Source of the DNA: CAWBBA01 sp963741625
GTDB taxonomy: Bacteria; Desulfobacterota; Desulfomonilia; Desulfomonilales; Desulfomonilaceae
Length of the DNA stretch: 64,000 nucleotides
Direction: 5' to 3'
Assembly (NCBI GenBank): GCA_963741625.1
Contig: CAVUIT010000021.1
Coordinates: 1 to 64,000, forward strand
Every line of letters starts with the position of its first letter. Within the stretch, counting starts at the first letter, position 1. The notes beneath the pieces were generated by a model, which made no database searches, was not told the DNA's origin, and saw nothing but the letters and a program-made list of their open reading frames with translations. Position numbers and translations under genes: made by a program. Below are positions 43,863-56,364 of the stretch, piece after piece.

Positions 43863-45147
43863 ATGGAAACCAACAACAATCGAGGAAATCCGTTGATCCG
43901 AGTGATTGGCTTCATACTGCTCATCATCGCGACGGCGGTAGGAATATGGGAAATGGGGGCCAAATTCCTGAACGGCCCTATAGACGAAGGAACCACACAA
44001 CTCGTCACCTGGGGAATCTGGGTGTCCGGGTACATCTTTTTCCTTGGCCTTTCGGCCGGGTCGTTCCTGATCTCAACTCTTGATTTACGTCTTCGGGGTG
44101 AAGCAGTTGGAGGAAGCAGGGCCTGCGGCTCTCCTACAGGCATTAGGATGTCTGCTCTTGGGCGGCCTCCTCATCGTTCTGGATGCAGGTCACCCCGAAC
44201 GGATGTACATGGTCCTACTCTACTTCAATCCCACTTCCGTCATGGCTTATATGGGGTTGTTTTACAATGTCTACATTGCGATTGTCGTTGCTGAGATCTA
44301 CTTGGTCATGAGGCCGAAGTTTGTCCAGAGTGTACAGTCGGGAAAGCGACCAACCTGGTTGTACCGTCTCCTGTCGCTGGGCAGTACTCGCCTGGACCGG
44401 GGAAGTTTCCTGAGAGACCGGAAATGGCTGATGATCTTGGGTATCCTGGGAATACCCGCCGCAGTCATAGTTCACGGTGGCGTCGGCACTATTTTCGCTG
44501 TGGCCAAAGCCCGCCCCAATTGGTTAGGTGGGCTCTTTCCACTTCTGTTTATCGTTTCGGCTCTAACTTCTGGTGGAGCACTGTTGACCTTCCTGACAGC
44601 GGCTTTTGGCAAGATGCCTCGTGAGCGGAAGCTAAAGCTCGTCACCTTTCTTGCTAAACTGACAATCGGTTTCTTGCTTCTCGACGCCCTGATCATGTTT
44701 GCAGACATGTTCACGACGTCGTATACGGCCATTCCCAGTGGGGCGTCCACGGACAAGCTTGTTCTCGTCGGCCCGTACAAGTGGATTTTCTGGGTCGTTG
44801 AAGTAGCCATGGGACTCGTGATCCCCTTGTTCTTGGTAGCCAGTCCAAGAACCAACAAGGCCCTAGGCTGGCTTGGCCTTTCGGGTTTGCTCGTGGTGAT
44901 AGGGATGTTCGGGGCCCGTTTGACCTTAGTTATTCCGCCTCAGATAACGCCCCTATTCGACATGCAGTTGGGGGCCTACAACCAGATTCGATATGCATAC
45001 GGTTACGCTCCAAGCACCAGCGACCTCCTGGTGATGCTGGGGGTCTTTGCCATCGGCGTTTGGATGATGCTGGCAGCCAGGAAATACCTTCCGATGGATG
45101 TAGAGATTCACGAAGATGCAAGGCAAGGAGGAGAACTTACCTCATGA
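43863..45147 (+). CDS. NrfD-type membrane anchor of the same reductase, one frameshift
   Basis: METNNNRGNPLIRVIGFILL starts at 43863. Frame 1 reads TWGIWVSGYIFFLGLSAGSF to ~44075; the next frame continues LIYVFGVKQLEEAGPAALLQ and LGGLLIVLDAGHPERMYMVL to the stop at 45147, which overlaps the A-subunit start. About nine helices, with NrfD landmarks LDAGHPERMYMVLLYFNPTS and AVIVHGGVGTIFAVAKARPN. Quinol site subunit. About 427 residues restored. Confidence 0.85.
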
Positions 45148-48100
45148 AAAATAATTCACGGAAAACGAATAGGCAGGGTGGAAAGAAGGTGGATCGGCGC
45201 GACTTCCTGCGCTCTACAGCCTTGCTCGGCGGTTGCGGTCTCTTGGCAGGAACGGTGGCGCCAGTCTTCTCACGCTTGGCTCACGCTCAGCGCATGGCCG
45301 AACTGGACAAGGGTGAATACAAGTACCTTCACAACAATCCGGAGAACACCATCTATACGACTTGCCTCCAGTGTCACACAAGCTGCTCGCTCAGATGCAA
45401 GGTGGTCGATGGTGTCCTCGTGAAAATCGACGGCAGTCCGATCTGTGCGCAGACGCGTCTGCACAATTTGCCTTACGCTGGTGAACTTGCGAAAGCGGCA
45501 CTAGCGGAAGGGAGAATTTGTCCCAAAGGCCAAAGTGGGATCGAGACGCTGTACGATCCGCATCGCATCATCAAAGTGCTGAAACGCAAACCCGGAACCC
45601 CTCGGGGCGGCGGCCAATGGGTCACCGTCGACTTCAACGTTGCGATCAACGAGATCGTTGAGGGAGGCAACCTGTTCGGCGAAGGCCCCGTCCAAGGATT
45701 GAAAGATGTCTGCGTCCTTCGTGACCGCTCGGTAGCAAAAGTCATGTCCGAGGATGTGGCTAAAATCAAGAAAAAGTCAATGACCGTTGAGGAGTTCAAG
45801 AGCAAGCACTCGGCACAACTGAACACACTCATCGACCCCGATCACCCGGACCTGGGCCCCAAGAACAACCAATTCGTATTCTTGGCCGGTCGTATTCAGC
45901 ACGGCAGAGCCGAACTTATGAAATGGTTTACCTTTCAAAGCTTTGGGTCATTAAACCACATCGAGCACACGACGATCTGTGAACAGAGTCATCACATTGC
46001 TTACAAGGAAGTGACAAACAAATGGGAAGACGGGAAGTGGACCGGGGGAAAAGACCACATGAAGCCCGATTTTGGCTCCGCCCGCTTCGCCATTTTCTTC
46101 GGAACCGGTTTCAGTGATGCTAACTTTGGCCCACCGCTTCTATCTCAACTCGTGGCGGAGGGTTTAGCCAATGAGGATCTTAAGATCGCTGTCTTAGATC
46201 CACGGCTTTCCCGTTCCGCGGGCAAGGCTCACTGGTGGGTCCCAATCAAGCCGGGCTCAGACGGGGCCTTTGCCCTGGGAATGGCCCGTTGGATAGTCGA
46301 AAACGGGAGAATTGACCGCCGTTTTCTTGAAAATGCAAATCAGGCCGCGGCCAAGGCAGATCGCGAAACCGCATGGAGCACAGCTTCCTATCTGGTCAAG
46401 ATCGAAGGAGGCCGGCCGGCAACTTACTTGCGAGCCAACGAGGTTGGACTTGGAAGCAACGTTGAATTTGTGGTGTCACGCGGAGGAACTCTCCTGGCCG
46501 TTAATCCCAACGATAAAGACAAAGCGGTTGAAGGCGATCTAGAAGCAAAAATGGAGAAGGACGGGATTGTCGCGCGGACCGCTTTCGATCTGCTCCGCGA
46601 TCGAGTCGGCGAGAAAACGCTCGCCCAATACGCTGAAATGTGCGGAGTATCTGAGGATACGATCGCTGACATGGCTCGGCGGTTTACCTCGGTACGGGAA
46701 ACAGGCCGCAGCGGAGTTCTACCGCGGAGCCGTGCAGCATACGGACGGCTACTACAACGGCCAAGCTATCATTCTCCTCAACGTTCTCATCGGAAACTCT
46801 GGCTGGAAGGGCGGCTTGGCCCAGGGCGGCGGCCATTGGCACGAGTTCGGCGGGGCTCCGGGTAATCCCTACGATTTCCATGAAATGCACCCGTCGCTAT
46901 TTTGGAATTTCGGGGTCAAGATGAATCGTGAAGGCGCCACGTACCGAGGAGAGCACCCTGTTTTCAGGCTATCCCGCAAAGCGCCCGTGGTATCCGTTTA
47001 CCGGCAACCTCTACCAGGAAGTTATTCCTTCAGCGAAGGACGGATATCCCTATCCGATAAAAGTGTTGTTCTTGCACATGGGGACGCCCGTTTTTTCTAC
47101 GCCGGCAGGCCACAAACAAATCCCCGTTCTCAAAGACATCAAAAAGGTCCCGCTATTTATCGCTTGCGATATTCAGATCGGCGAAACCAGCATGTACGCG
47201 GACTATGTTTTCCCTGACACAATTTATTTGGAGCGTTGGGGATCACCAGCGGGAGGCCCCCCGGCGATGCTCGCCACTTTGAGCAAAACGCGTCAACCTG
47301 TCGTGGCGCCTCTGACGGAGACTACCAAGGTTGACGGGGTAGAGATGCCGATCAATATGGAAGCGTTCCTTATTGCAGTTGGTAAAAAACTGGAGTTGCC
47401 CGGATTCGGCAAAGACGCCATGGGACCCGGCAAGAACTTCGACCATCAGGACGACTGGTATCTCAAAAATGTGGCCAATATTGCCATGGGCGATAAGAAG
47501 GGCGACTCGGTCCCAGCCGCGGACGCTAAGGAGATGGAGCTATTTCCGCAAGGCTCGAAGACATTGCCGAAAAGCGTTTTCGATGAAGAGCGTTGGAAGA
47601 ATGCTGCCGGTGCCGACTATTGGCCTCATGTGGTTTACGTGCTCAACCGCGGGGGCCGCTTCGAAGACTCGGACAAAATGTACAAAGGCGACACGCAGGC
47701 TCACCCCTACTCGGGTATTTTTCATATATTCGTGGAACGTGTAGCTAAGGGCCGCAATTCCATGTCGGGCCAGCCGTTCGACGGCCTGCCGGCCCTGGAA
47801 GGACCCAGATTCGCGGACGGAAAGTCGGTTGTGCAGGAACGGAGACTACCCGCTCCGCCTGATCACCTTCAAAGAGATCTTTGGCACTCAGAGCCGCACG
47901 ATGCCGCCGTGCCAGTGGCTGACCGAGCTAGATCCCGGGAATGCCGTGCTGCTGAACCGTGTTGACGCAGAGAAGTTGGGTCTTCGTACCGGCGAACGTG
48001 TGCGACTCGGTTCGGCCACTAATCCGGACGGATCATTCGACCTGGGAAACGGCGAGATTCGACATGTTGAGGGGGCCGTTAAGGTGCTTGAGGGCTTGAG

Positions 48101-48326
48101 ACCCGGTGTAGTCGCTGTGTCCTGGCATTTTGGCCATTGGGCGAGCGGTTCTCGTGATTTGACCGTTGACGGAAGCTTGGTCAAGGGCAACCCGAGACGA
48201 TCACGCGGCTTTACTCCCAATCCGGTCATGTTGGAGGACACAGTAGCGCGCGATGTCTGCCTTACGGACCCAATCGGTGGTAGTGCATCGTTTTATGATA
48301 CGTACGTGAAAATCACCCGAATCTAG
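45144..48326 (+). CDS. Molybdopterin catalytic subunit, TtrA/SrdA/ArrA clade, three frameshifts
   Basis: ATG 45144 (SD AAGGAGGAG). Tat signal KVDRRDFLRSTALLGGCGLL. [4Fe-4S] motif CLQCHTSCSLRC with a distal Cys in GRICPKG; the Mo ligand is probably the Cys in EHTTICEQSHHIAYKE. Frames change at ~46693 (rejoining YGKQAAAEFYRGAVQHTDGY), ~46961 (rejoining FSGYPAKRPWYPFTGNLYQE) and ~47837 (rejoining NGDYPLRLITFKEIFGTQSR). About 1060 residues restored, closer to TtrA than to ArrA (~850). The substrate may be tetrathionate, selenate/selenite or arsenate; arsenic genes nearby favour the last but do not prove it. Confidence 0.75.
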
Positions 48327-48389
48327 TATCTGGCCGGAGCACCCTAGCGTCATACAACGCTTGGAGCGAAAATGCGGCCATGGCAACGT

Positions 48390-48468
48390 CCTGAGAGCCT
48401 ACTATTGGGCTCTCAGGAATCGGCCAGCTGTGCGTCGCTCCGCTGAACGAATAACCAACGGTCGTTCA
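48390..48468 (+). terminator. Two hairpins after the molybdoenzyme gene
   Basis: CCTGAGAGCC / GGCTCTCAGG (48390-48417, loop of 8) and TGAACGA / TCGTTCA (48444-48468). Neither has a T run, but the first is strong and ~65 bp after the stop, so termination or 3' end protection is likely. Confidence 0.5.
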
Positions 48469-49119
48469 GTAGCTGTTCTTTTGGTCGCTGCCCCACCCAT
48501 TTCTTAAAGCCGAACGTTTTTTTCAGTTCGTGCTAAGGCTTGGCGTCAAGCCCGTATGAGCGTCCATGACAAGCTCATAAAACTGAACGGGGGCGGTCCT
48601 CACCAAGCCAATTGTTCACGTCTATGCCTTGCTCCATTTAGATCGCTTTTGTGAGATATCGGGGGTGGTTTAGAGTGGAACACGTGAGGTGGACCAATTG
48701 GCGCCAGATTGAAACTGCGGATGACGACGCTGCGCTTTCCGGGTCAAACCGGCCAACTAGCTTTCCCCTGGGTCACTGTGGCCCAATTGACTTTAATAGG
48801 AATTCAATTGTTGTTTTCTGTGCGCTGGGTGATTCGCGGGCCAACTAGACCCGCCTGCTCCGATAATTCAAGAGGCTCCTCAATTCAAAACTGTTCTCGA
48901 TAACCAACCATAATAAGACCTGTTCTCATATTTCAGGCCCTGCTCGTATCAAGACGTGATTTGGTACGGAATTTGCCTATTCGTAAGACTATTCAACCTC
49001 TGGGCGCCACGGAACCTTTCGACTTAGGGCCCTTGCGAATATAATATGAATGACAGTGACCAGTTTATTTTTCCATTCAACACACTTGCCACGACGCGCT
49101 GTCACGCGGAGGAAGTCAC
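48469..49119. other. 650 bp without a recognised gene
   Basis: No conserved coding pattern; short open frames near 48651-48903 lack an SD. The words GGCCAACTAG occur twice (near 48759 and 48839). AT-rich sequence near 49040-49080 may contain the promoter of the kinase gene. Confidence 0.4.
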
Positions 49120-52100
49120 ATGCCGGGCGACAAGTTGAGTCGAGGGAAACTGCTGGCGGAATTGGGTGAACTGCGCCGAAGGGTCGAGGAGCTGGAGGCT
49201 GAGAATGTCTCTCTCAGGGATCAGAGACCTACAAGCGATGAAGCGCCTCCCGAAAAGACTTCGGACAGAATCGATGAGCCGTTTTTGCAAATCGCCCCCG
49301 AATTCCGAGAAATCGAAGACCACTATCGCGCGGTCGTGGAGAGTTCCAGCGAAGCCATCTGCATTACCCAGGATGGGGTGCTGAAGTTCGCCAACCCGGC
49401 TGGAACCCAACTGACCGGCTATTCCAGAGAAGAGCTCCTTTCGAGGACTTTCGCTGCCTTGACTCACCCTGAAGACCTGGAGGATTTGGCCCGCATCTAC
49501 ATGATGAGACTGCAGGGAGAATACGTTGCTCCGGGTCACCGCTTTAGGATTATTACGAAAGCAGGAGCGCTGAAATGGGTCGAGTCCTGGTCCGCGTCAA
49601 TAGAGTGGAAGGGAAGACCGGGGGTCCTGTCCATGATCCGGGACGTGACCGGGCAGGTCCGCGAGGAGGAGGGTCTTCGGTCTGCCCATCTTGAACTCGA
49701 CCGACGAGTTCAGGAGAGAACGGCAGAGCTTCAGGCAATTAATGACAGGCTGATGCTGGAGGTCAGGGAAAGAGAACGCGCGGAGCTGTCGGTGAGGGAA
49801 AGTGAGGATCGCTTCCAAAGACTGATGGAGCATTCTCCGATGGGAATAGCCGTAACTGGCATGAAGGGCGAAGTCGAATACTTGAACAAGAAATTCATTC
49901 AGCTATTTGGTTACACATTGAAGGACATACCGATGCTTGAGCATTGGTGGCACCTCGCCTATCCCGATCCGCAACACGCGGATCGAGTGAGGTCTGAATG
50001 GCTCAGTGCAACCCGAGAGGCTGGTGAAAAAGACACGGAAGCTGAACCGGTAGAGCGAGAAGTAAAATGCAAGGATGGAAAAATCTGTGTGATCGACTTC
50101 AGAAAGACCGTATTAGACAAATGGGTCATACACACCTTTCACGACGTCACGGATAAGAAACGACAGGAAGAGGCGTTGCTCGAAAGTGAACAGATGTTTC
50201 GTCTGCTTTCAGAGCAGTCTCTGATGTCAGTCGCCATTCTTCAAGACGAAATTTACAAGTACGCGAACCAAGCTATGGCTGCCTTATGCGAGTATTCTCT
50301 AGAAGAGATCTTAAATTGGGGGCCAGAGGAATTCCTTGCAGTGGTTCATCCTGCGGACCGAGCGCTGGTGATGGAGCAAGCGAGGATGAAGCAGACGGGC
50401 GACACGCGCCAGAAGGCCCACTACGAGTTTCGGATAATCACGAAATCAGGCATCACCAAGTGCGTGGAAATCTATTCGAAGACCATTCAATTCAAAGGTA
50501 GTCCTGCAAATCTCCTGACGATGCTGGACATCACGGAACGAAAGCAGGCGGAGGAAGCTCTAACGAAGGCCCGTGATGAACTGGAACAGCGAGTCGACGA
50601 ACGCACAGCGGAACTGTCGGTCTTAAACAAAAAACTCGCGCAGGACATCGCTGAGCGCAAGAAGGCGGAGGAGGCGCTGCGAAAGAGTGAGGATAGGTTG
50701 GAGCTTGCATTGAAGGGAGCCGACCTTGCTATGTGGGATTACAACATTCAGACTGGTGAGGCGGTTATCAACACGCGTAGAGCAGAGATGCTCGGATATT
50801 CACTTGGGGAAACCACGCCAAGCCTTACTTGGTGGGGGTCACAGGTCCACCCCGAAGACGTACAGCGAGTAAGGAAGGCTTTTAACTCTCATGCAAAAGG
50901 TCGTGCACCCTTATACGAGGTTGAACACCGACTGCGGCACAAGTCCGGCGATTACATATGGGTTCTGGCTCGGGCAAAGCTTATGGAGTGGGACAAGCAT
51001 GGCAATCCAGTACCGAATAGTGGGAACCAGTCTTGACATCACTGATCGCAAAAGGACTGAGGAGGCACTACGACAAGCGCACGACGAGCTTGAACGTCGT
51101 GTTCAGGAACGGACCTCCGAACTTATGAGTATCAACCAGCAGCTCGAACAAGAAATCGTTCAGCGCAAACGGGCAGAGGAAGCTGTACGAGCGAGCGAAG
51201 AGCGCCTTCGTTTGGCTTGGGAAACGAGTCCCGATTGCTTCAGCATCAGTCGTTTGAAGGATGGCTTAGTGGTGGATGTGAATAAGGGTTTCAACAAACT
51301 AACGGGTTACACCCGTGATGAGGTTGTCGGAAGGTCCTCACTTGAGTTTCGTCTCTGGGTCTATCCAGATGACCGCGCAAAGCTCATCTCCGGTCTTTCC
51401 CTGGATGGTCAGGTACGGGACTTTGAGGCTAAGTTCCGCCGTAAGGACGGAGAAATAAGAACGGTTCAGATCTCTGCGGGGATCATGACACTTGAAGGAG
51501 AACCTCACTTCCTTGCCATCATGAAAGATATCGAGGACTCGAAAAGGGCGCAGGCGGATCTGGCTCGGAGCGAGCAGAGATTCCGGATGCTGTTGGAAGC
51601 TTCCTTCGAAGGATTGGCAATCATCGATGAAGGCTGTTTTGTGGATGTCAGTGACCAGCTTGCGCGGATGCTCGGGTATGAAAGGGAAGAGCTGCTCGGG
51701 GAGCCCGTAATGACAGCGGTCGCCCCCGAGTCGCGAGGCCTGGTAGCCGAGGCCATACGTTCAAATCGGAGGGACCCTTACGCGCACCAAGCCCTGCGTA
51801 AGGATGGCACAGTATTTCCATGCGAGACTCACGGTACCTCGATCATTAGCGGCGACCGGAAGATCCGCTTGACTGCCCTTCGCGATATGACGGAGCGCAA
51901 ACAGGCAGAACGAGCACTCCGTGAGAGTGAAGAGCGTCTTAGGTTGGCTTGGGAGACGACCCCTGATGCCTTATCCATCAGCAGGTTGGAGGATGGAACC
52001 TATGTCGAGGTGAACGAAGGTTATACATTCCTCACAGGGTACGCGAGAGATGAGGTTGTCGGAAAGAAGGCTCTGGATTTAGCGTTATGGGCTGATCCTC

Positions 52101-54203
52101 GGGACCGAGAGTTTATTGTTGCTCATTTGAGGCAGCACGGAAATATGAGGAACTTCGAGACCAAACTTCGTCGCAGTGATGGAGAAATAAGGTCAATTCT
52201 CGTCTCTGCCGGACTCATGATGTTGAGTGGAGATCCCCATATCCTCGCGGTCACAAAGGATATTGAAGATCTCAAACGTGCCGAGGTGGCCCTCCGAGAG
52301 AGTGAGGAGAAATATAGACTCCTAGCCGAAAATGTTTCCGACGTAATTTTCGCAATGGACCTAAGTCTTAGAGTCACCTACGTGAGTCCGTCTGTTGAGA
52401 GAATGAACGGTTGGGCTGCCAGCGAATGGATGGCGTTCCAACCGACCGATTATTTGACTCAATCCTCTGTAGAGCTGGTCCTGAAAGCGCTTGGAGAGGA
52501 GCTTGCGATTCAGAGAAATCCGGGAGTCGATCCAAACCGAGTCAGAACACTTGAGCTTGAGCAATATCGCAAAGACAGTCACCAGCATTTGGACTGAGGT
52601 CTCGGCACGCTTCCTATACGATCACACTGGCGGCGTGGCCGGTATCATCGGGGCTACCCGAGACATAACTGAACGCAGGCGGTCTCAAGAGCAACTCCAG
52701 AGACTTTTTGCCGCTGTCCAACAGGCTGGCGAAATGATTATGATCACGGAACCGGACGGTACGGTTCTTTACGTCAACCCGGCGTTCGAGAATACGACTG
52801 GTTATCCAATCGACGAGGTTATGGGAAAGACACCTGCAATCCTCAAGGGCGGGAAACACCACGAAGCCTTCTACGAAGAAATGTGGTCTACCATAAGGCG
52901 TGGAGGGGTATGGCGTGGACAGTTCACAAACCAGAAGAAGAATGGTTCCTTGTTTGAAGAAATGGCCACGATCTCTCCCATCAAGGATGAATCTGGTCAG
53001 GTGGTTTACTACGTGATGGTGGGCCGCGATGTCACCTCAGATTTAATGCTCCAGAAACAGCTGAATCAGGCACAGAAGATGGAAGCAATAGGCACCTTGG
53101 CAGGAGGAATAGCTCACGACTTCAACAACCTACTTCAGGCCATCTTGGGTTACTCAGACCTCCTCCTAATGAAAAAGGGTCCTACAGATCCTGACCGCAA
53201 GAAGCTGGAGGTGATTCAACATGCTGCGCGAGACGGGGTGGATCTCGTATCAAGGATCCTTACCTTCAGCCGTAAGGGCGAATTCAAGATGCGGCCGATC
53301 GACCTAAACGAGGAGGTTCGTAGGGTAGAGAAACTCCTCCGCCGCACACTCCCTAGGATGATCCAAATCGACCTCTTGCTGGCCGGAGATCTCAGAATAA
53401 TCGACGCCGATCCAGGGCAAATCGAGCAAGTAATACTCAACTTGGGCGTGAACGCCCAGCACGCGATGGCGGACGAAGGACGACTCGTCATCGAAACGAG
53501 CAATATGTTGCTTAGTGATGAATACCTCTGGACTCACTTAAGGGCCAAACCAGGTCATTACGTCCTCTTAACTGTCTCGGATAAGGGGATCGGAATGCAA
53601 CCAGAGGTCCTGGACCGCATATTTGAGCCGTTCTTCACAACGAAGACTAACGGCGAAGGTACCGGCCTCGGACTGGCTATGGTTCACGGCATTGTCTCCC
53701 AGCATGGCGGGTACATCAGATGCTACAGTGAACCCGGCAGAGGTACATCTTTCAAGATCTACTTCCCGGTGTCCGCCGGCGAGCTCATCTCTGACCTGAC
53801 GCTGACGCGGGAAATGCCCGCATTTGGGACGGAGACCATTCTTCTAGTAGATGATGATGATCGCATTCGGGATATGGGACAGCAGATAATCGAGATGGGA
53901 GGATACAAGGTGCTCTTAGCCCGTAGCGGAGAGCAGGCCCTGGAGATTTATGCCGCTCAAAGAAATGAGATTTCCCTCGTGATCCTCGATCTAAATATGC
54001 CGGGAATGGGTGGCAAGCGCTGTCTTGAAAAGATCCTGGGAATTGATCCCCTGGCGAAAGTCATCGTTGCAAGTGGCTACTCGTCAAATGGTCTCGCTCT
54101 CGATGACCAGGTGACCGGAGCGAGAGAATTCATCAACAAGCCCTACGATGCCAAGGACATTCTCATTGCCATTAGGACAGTGTTGGACAAGCGGCTCGTA
54201 TGA
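49120..54203 (+). CDS. Hybrid histidine kinase with nine PAS domains, two frameshifts
   Basis: Start ATG 49120 (SD GGAGGAAG). An N-terminal coiled coil is followed by nine PAS/PAC units, each ending in a DIT-E/D-RK-type motif. After them come HisKA (GTLAGGIAHDFNNLLQAILG), HATPase (NLGVNAQHAM; GTGLGLAMVHGIV) and a receiver (ILLVDDDDRIRDMGQ; VILDLNMPGMGG; INKPYDAKDI). An extra C at ~51012 (CCAGTACCG) and an indel at ~52575 break the frame. Restored length is about 1690 residues, with no membrane helices, so it is a cytoplasmic sensor. PAS5 and PAS7 are close duplicates. No clear output gene is adjacent. Confidence 0.85.
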
Positions 54204-54231
54204 CCTGCCCCCGGAATACGTACCACTTGCT

Positions 54232-54272
54232 AAGTTTACTGACCCCCGGCAAAGCCGCGGGTCAGTAAACTT
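54232..54272 (+). terminator. Perfect long hairpin after the kinase gene
   Basis: AAGTTTACTGACCC (54232-54245) pairs perfectly with GGGTCAGTAAACTT (54259-54272); the inner part CGGC-AAA-GCCG pairs too, giving ~18 bp of stem. No T run follows, but it lies between convergent genes and is very stable. Confidence 0.7.
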
Positions 54273-54373
54273 GTTCGGAAAAAAGGGGCCTCCCCAGTAA
54301 TCGCTGGACCACACGGAAGTCCCAATATGCACACCGTCCATCATCAATTCTCGGAGACGGCAGCGGCCTCCTC

Positions 54374-55526
54374 TCAATACCGGAATATGGCAGCCAAGTG
54401 TCTGTCATCAGGCACATTTTCCGGCTCTACCGCATAGACCGTGCCTCCGTTCAAAAAGGTCTGGATCGCCGCGAAATCGAGCAGATCTTCATCACTTGGC
54501 TCGGCTTTGTCGTGCCAGTGAACCGCATCGGTATCAGGGTCGAACGATCCCCACCGCTGCACCCCGGTCGCCACAAAGAGCACGTCCACGCGGCCGTGAT
54601 AGGCCTCCCTGACTATAACTTCGAGGTCCTTGGATGATCTGCCGGTGCCCGCCAATCTATTGTAGTGGCTGACGGCATCCTGCTGTGCCTGCTGAAAATG
54701 AGGTTCGATGATGCTCCAAGCTTGAGCGTGCAACTGCTGTGCAGTCAGGCCTTCAGGGTTTCCAGGGATGCCTTGTTCCAGCAAATGTGCGTATGTATTG
54801 GCTTCTTTGTAGATTGGGAATAGATAGTCAACCGCGGCAAGTACCAGGGGCGCTTGGTTGTTCCCGATCAAATCATGCAGACCTTTGTCCACCTGCCGAA
54901 GGTAATGAAGGATGCTCTCTTTGGGGTCATCCGGCCCGCCGCCGTGGCCATGAAACACAGGGCCGCTTTTTCCTGTCCCTCCTTGTGGGCGGGCAGGCCA
55001 CTGAATCTGTTTTTCGGGAGTATCCAGCCGCAAGGCTTCTTCAAGACTCTGAGGGATACCGTCCAGGTCTAACTCGTCGACGCTATAACGGGTCCCTTGC
55101 AGGAGCCTCACCTGGTTTTGACTGAGGGCCAGCACGTAGAACCGCCCATCACCACTTAAGAGAGGAAGCATCGGCTTCACGATGGAATCGATCTGCGACA
55201 ACTACCAACTCCTCAAAATTGAATGGAAGACTGAATTGCCGGGAACCTTCCCCGGAAAAAAAGACTGCCAATCCGTCGCTCTGGTGAGACCAGAACAGAC
55301 TGTCCTGCACCAGTGCTTGGGCCGGTTGGAGCAATTCTTTCGCATTCGGGACTCGAAGACCGTTGTGGGTCAACCTTTCCTCAGCTTGCTTAAGCAGGTT
55401 TTTGAATCGGATCCGATCCTGTTGGGTTTCTGCTCCGCGCCTGTGGGTAGGCATAAAAACTGATACGCAAGGACCTTCGCGTCTCTCCATCAGAGCCTTC
55501 AATTCATCTGTGCTCAAAAGGTTCAT
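54374..55526 (-). CDS. baeRF family 3-like protein, one frameshift
   Basis: Start MNLLSTDELKALMERREGPC (55526), then VSVFMPTHRRGAETQQDRIR and LLKQAEERL, the opening of bacterial archaeo-eukaryotic release-factor (baeRF) domains. The frame breaks at ~55185 and resumes KPMLPLLSGDGRFYVLALSQ, a strand with NQVRLLQG, and later DLEVIVREAYHGRVDVLFVA, ending AIFRY at 54374. About 383 residues. The release-factor GGQ loop is not evident. A ribosome-related role has been proposed for the family; nothing in the context sharpens it. Confidence 0.7.
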
Positions 55527-55846
55527 GCTTCATGCCCCTTTCTTGAAATGAAGATCAGCCGATTCAAATCGCCGAGCCGGCAGCATCCTTACTTTGTCCT
55601 CGGGAGACCATTATCCAGCCCCCCCGAATGGATTCCACTTTTGTGAGGATCTCGCCAGCTTGGCTCTTACCGGAACTCTGACCAACAGAGATGAGAGTTA
55701 AAATCAGATACCACCGAAACTCATTGCAAACCGGGTCTCCATGCTACGTTTCATTACTGATCTTTTTGTGCCCAGTTAACATTCGCTTTACATCAAGAGA
55801 GGCCGGCCGGCCATTGGCCGGCAGTTTCAGTCGCACCCGAATCAGT
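55527..55846. other. 320 bp without a gene
   Basis: Only short unsupported open frames. GGCCGGCCGGCCATTGGCCG (55801-55820) is a run of overlapping palindromes of the GGCCGG type. Confidence 0.4.
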
Positions 55847-56086
55847 CTAAACCGCCTCTTCTTCCTCAGGACATGAAGAGCACAGGTCGACCCCTTCGGG
55901 GTTCACGCGCAACAATCCCCTCCGCACCGCCTCGCGGTTCGCTATCAAAACGCTCATTTCCTCATCATATTTTTCTTTCTGTTCGGGCCCGGCCTCTTCC
56001 AAGTCGGCTTTGAATTGCGCTATCTGATCGTCACACTGCTCCACTACAGCCTCTACTCTACGTTCATATTCTCCTTGTTTTTCCAA
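55847..56086 (-). CDS. Small coiled-coil protein with CxxC tail
   Basis: TTG start at 56086 is supported by GGGGGAAAG 7-8 nt upstream. 79 residues: a charged helix (YERRVEAVVEQCDDQIAQFK, ADLEEAGPEQKEKYDEEMSV) then LLRVNPEGVDLCSSCPEEEE. The size and heptad spacing suggest a helical hairpin. I do not recognise the family; DLCSSC could bind metal. Single gene, divergent from the superoxide reductase gene. Confidence 0.55.
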   Translation of the reverse strand: MEKQGEYERRVEAVVEQCDDQIAQFKADLEEAGPEQKEKYDEEMSVLIANREAVRRGLLRVNPEGVDLCSSCPEEEEAV

Positions 56087-56282
56087 TTTACTTTCCCCCT
56101 TGTGTTCGAAAACAAATTAAGTGACTATTTTCCTACACATAATTCCCACTTTTAACGAGTCCCACCATTAGCCTTCGATCTTGAAAGGCCGCGACACCTC
56201 CAACTTTAGTTTAATGCCCGGTGATGAGGATGTCAAAAGCGCTTTTCGAAGTGGGACATCACGCTAGGGGCCGGTGCCCATA

Positions 56283-56311
56283 TTGCGTGCCGCCATTGCC
56301 TCTGATATAAT
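56283..56311 (+). promoter_or_regulatory. Sigma70 promoter of the superoxide reductase gene
   Basis: TTGCGT (56283-56288), 17 bp, perfect TATAAT (56306-56311). Predicted leader about 47 nt with SD GGGAGGAGG before ATG 56365. Confidence 0.75.
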
Positions 56312-56364
56312 TATCCCATTGAATTGATGGATGCAAAACACCACCAGGGAGGAGGAGCAGCGAC

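Noticed and set aside
43069..48326. Naming the operon arrABC (arsenate respiration)
   Set aside because: Arsenic context is suggestive only; the catalytic subunit is about 200 residues longer than ArrA and the gene order is that of ttrBCA/srdBCA.
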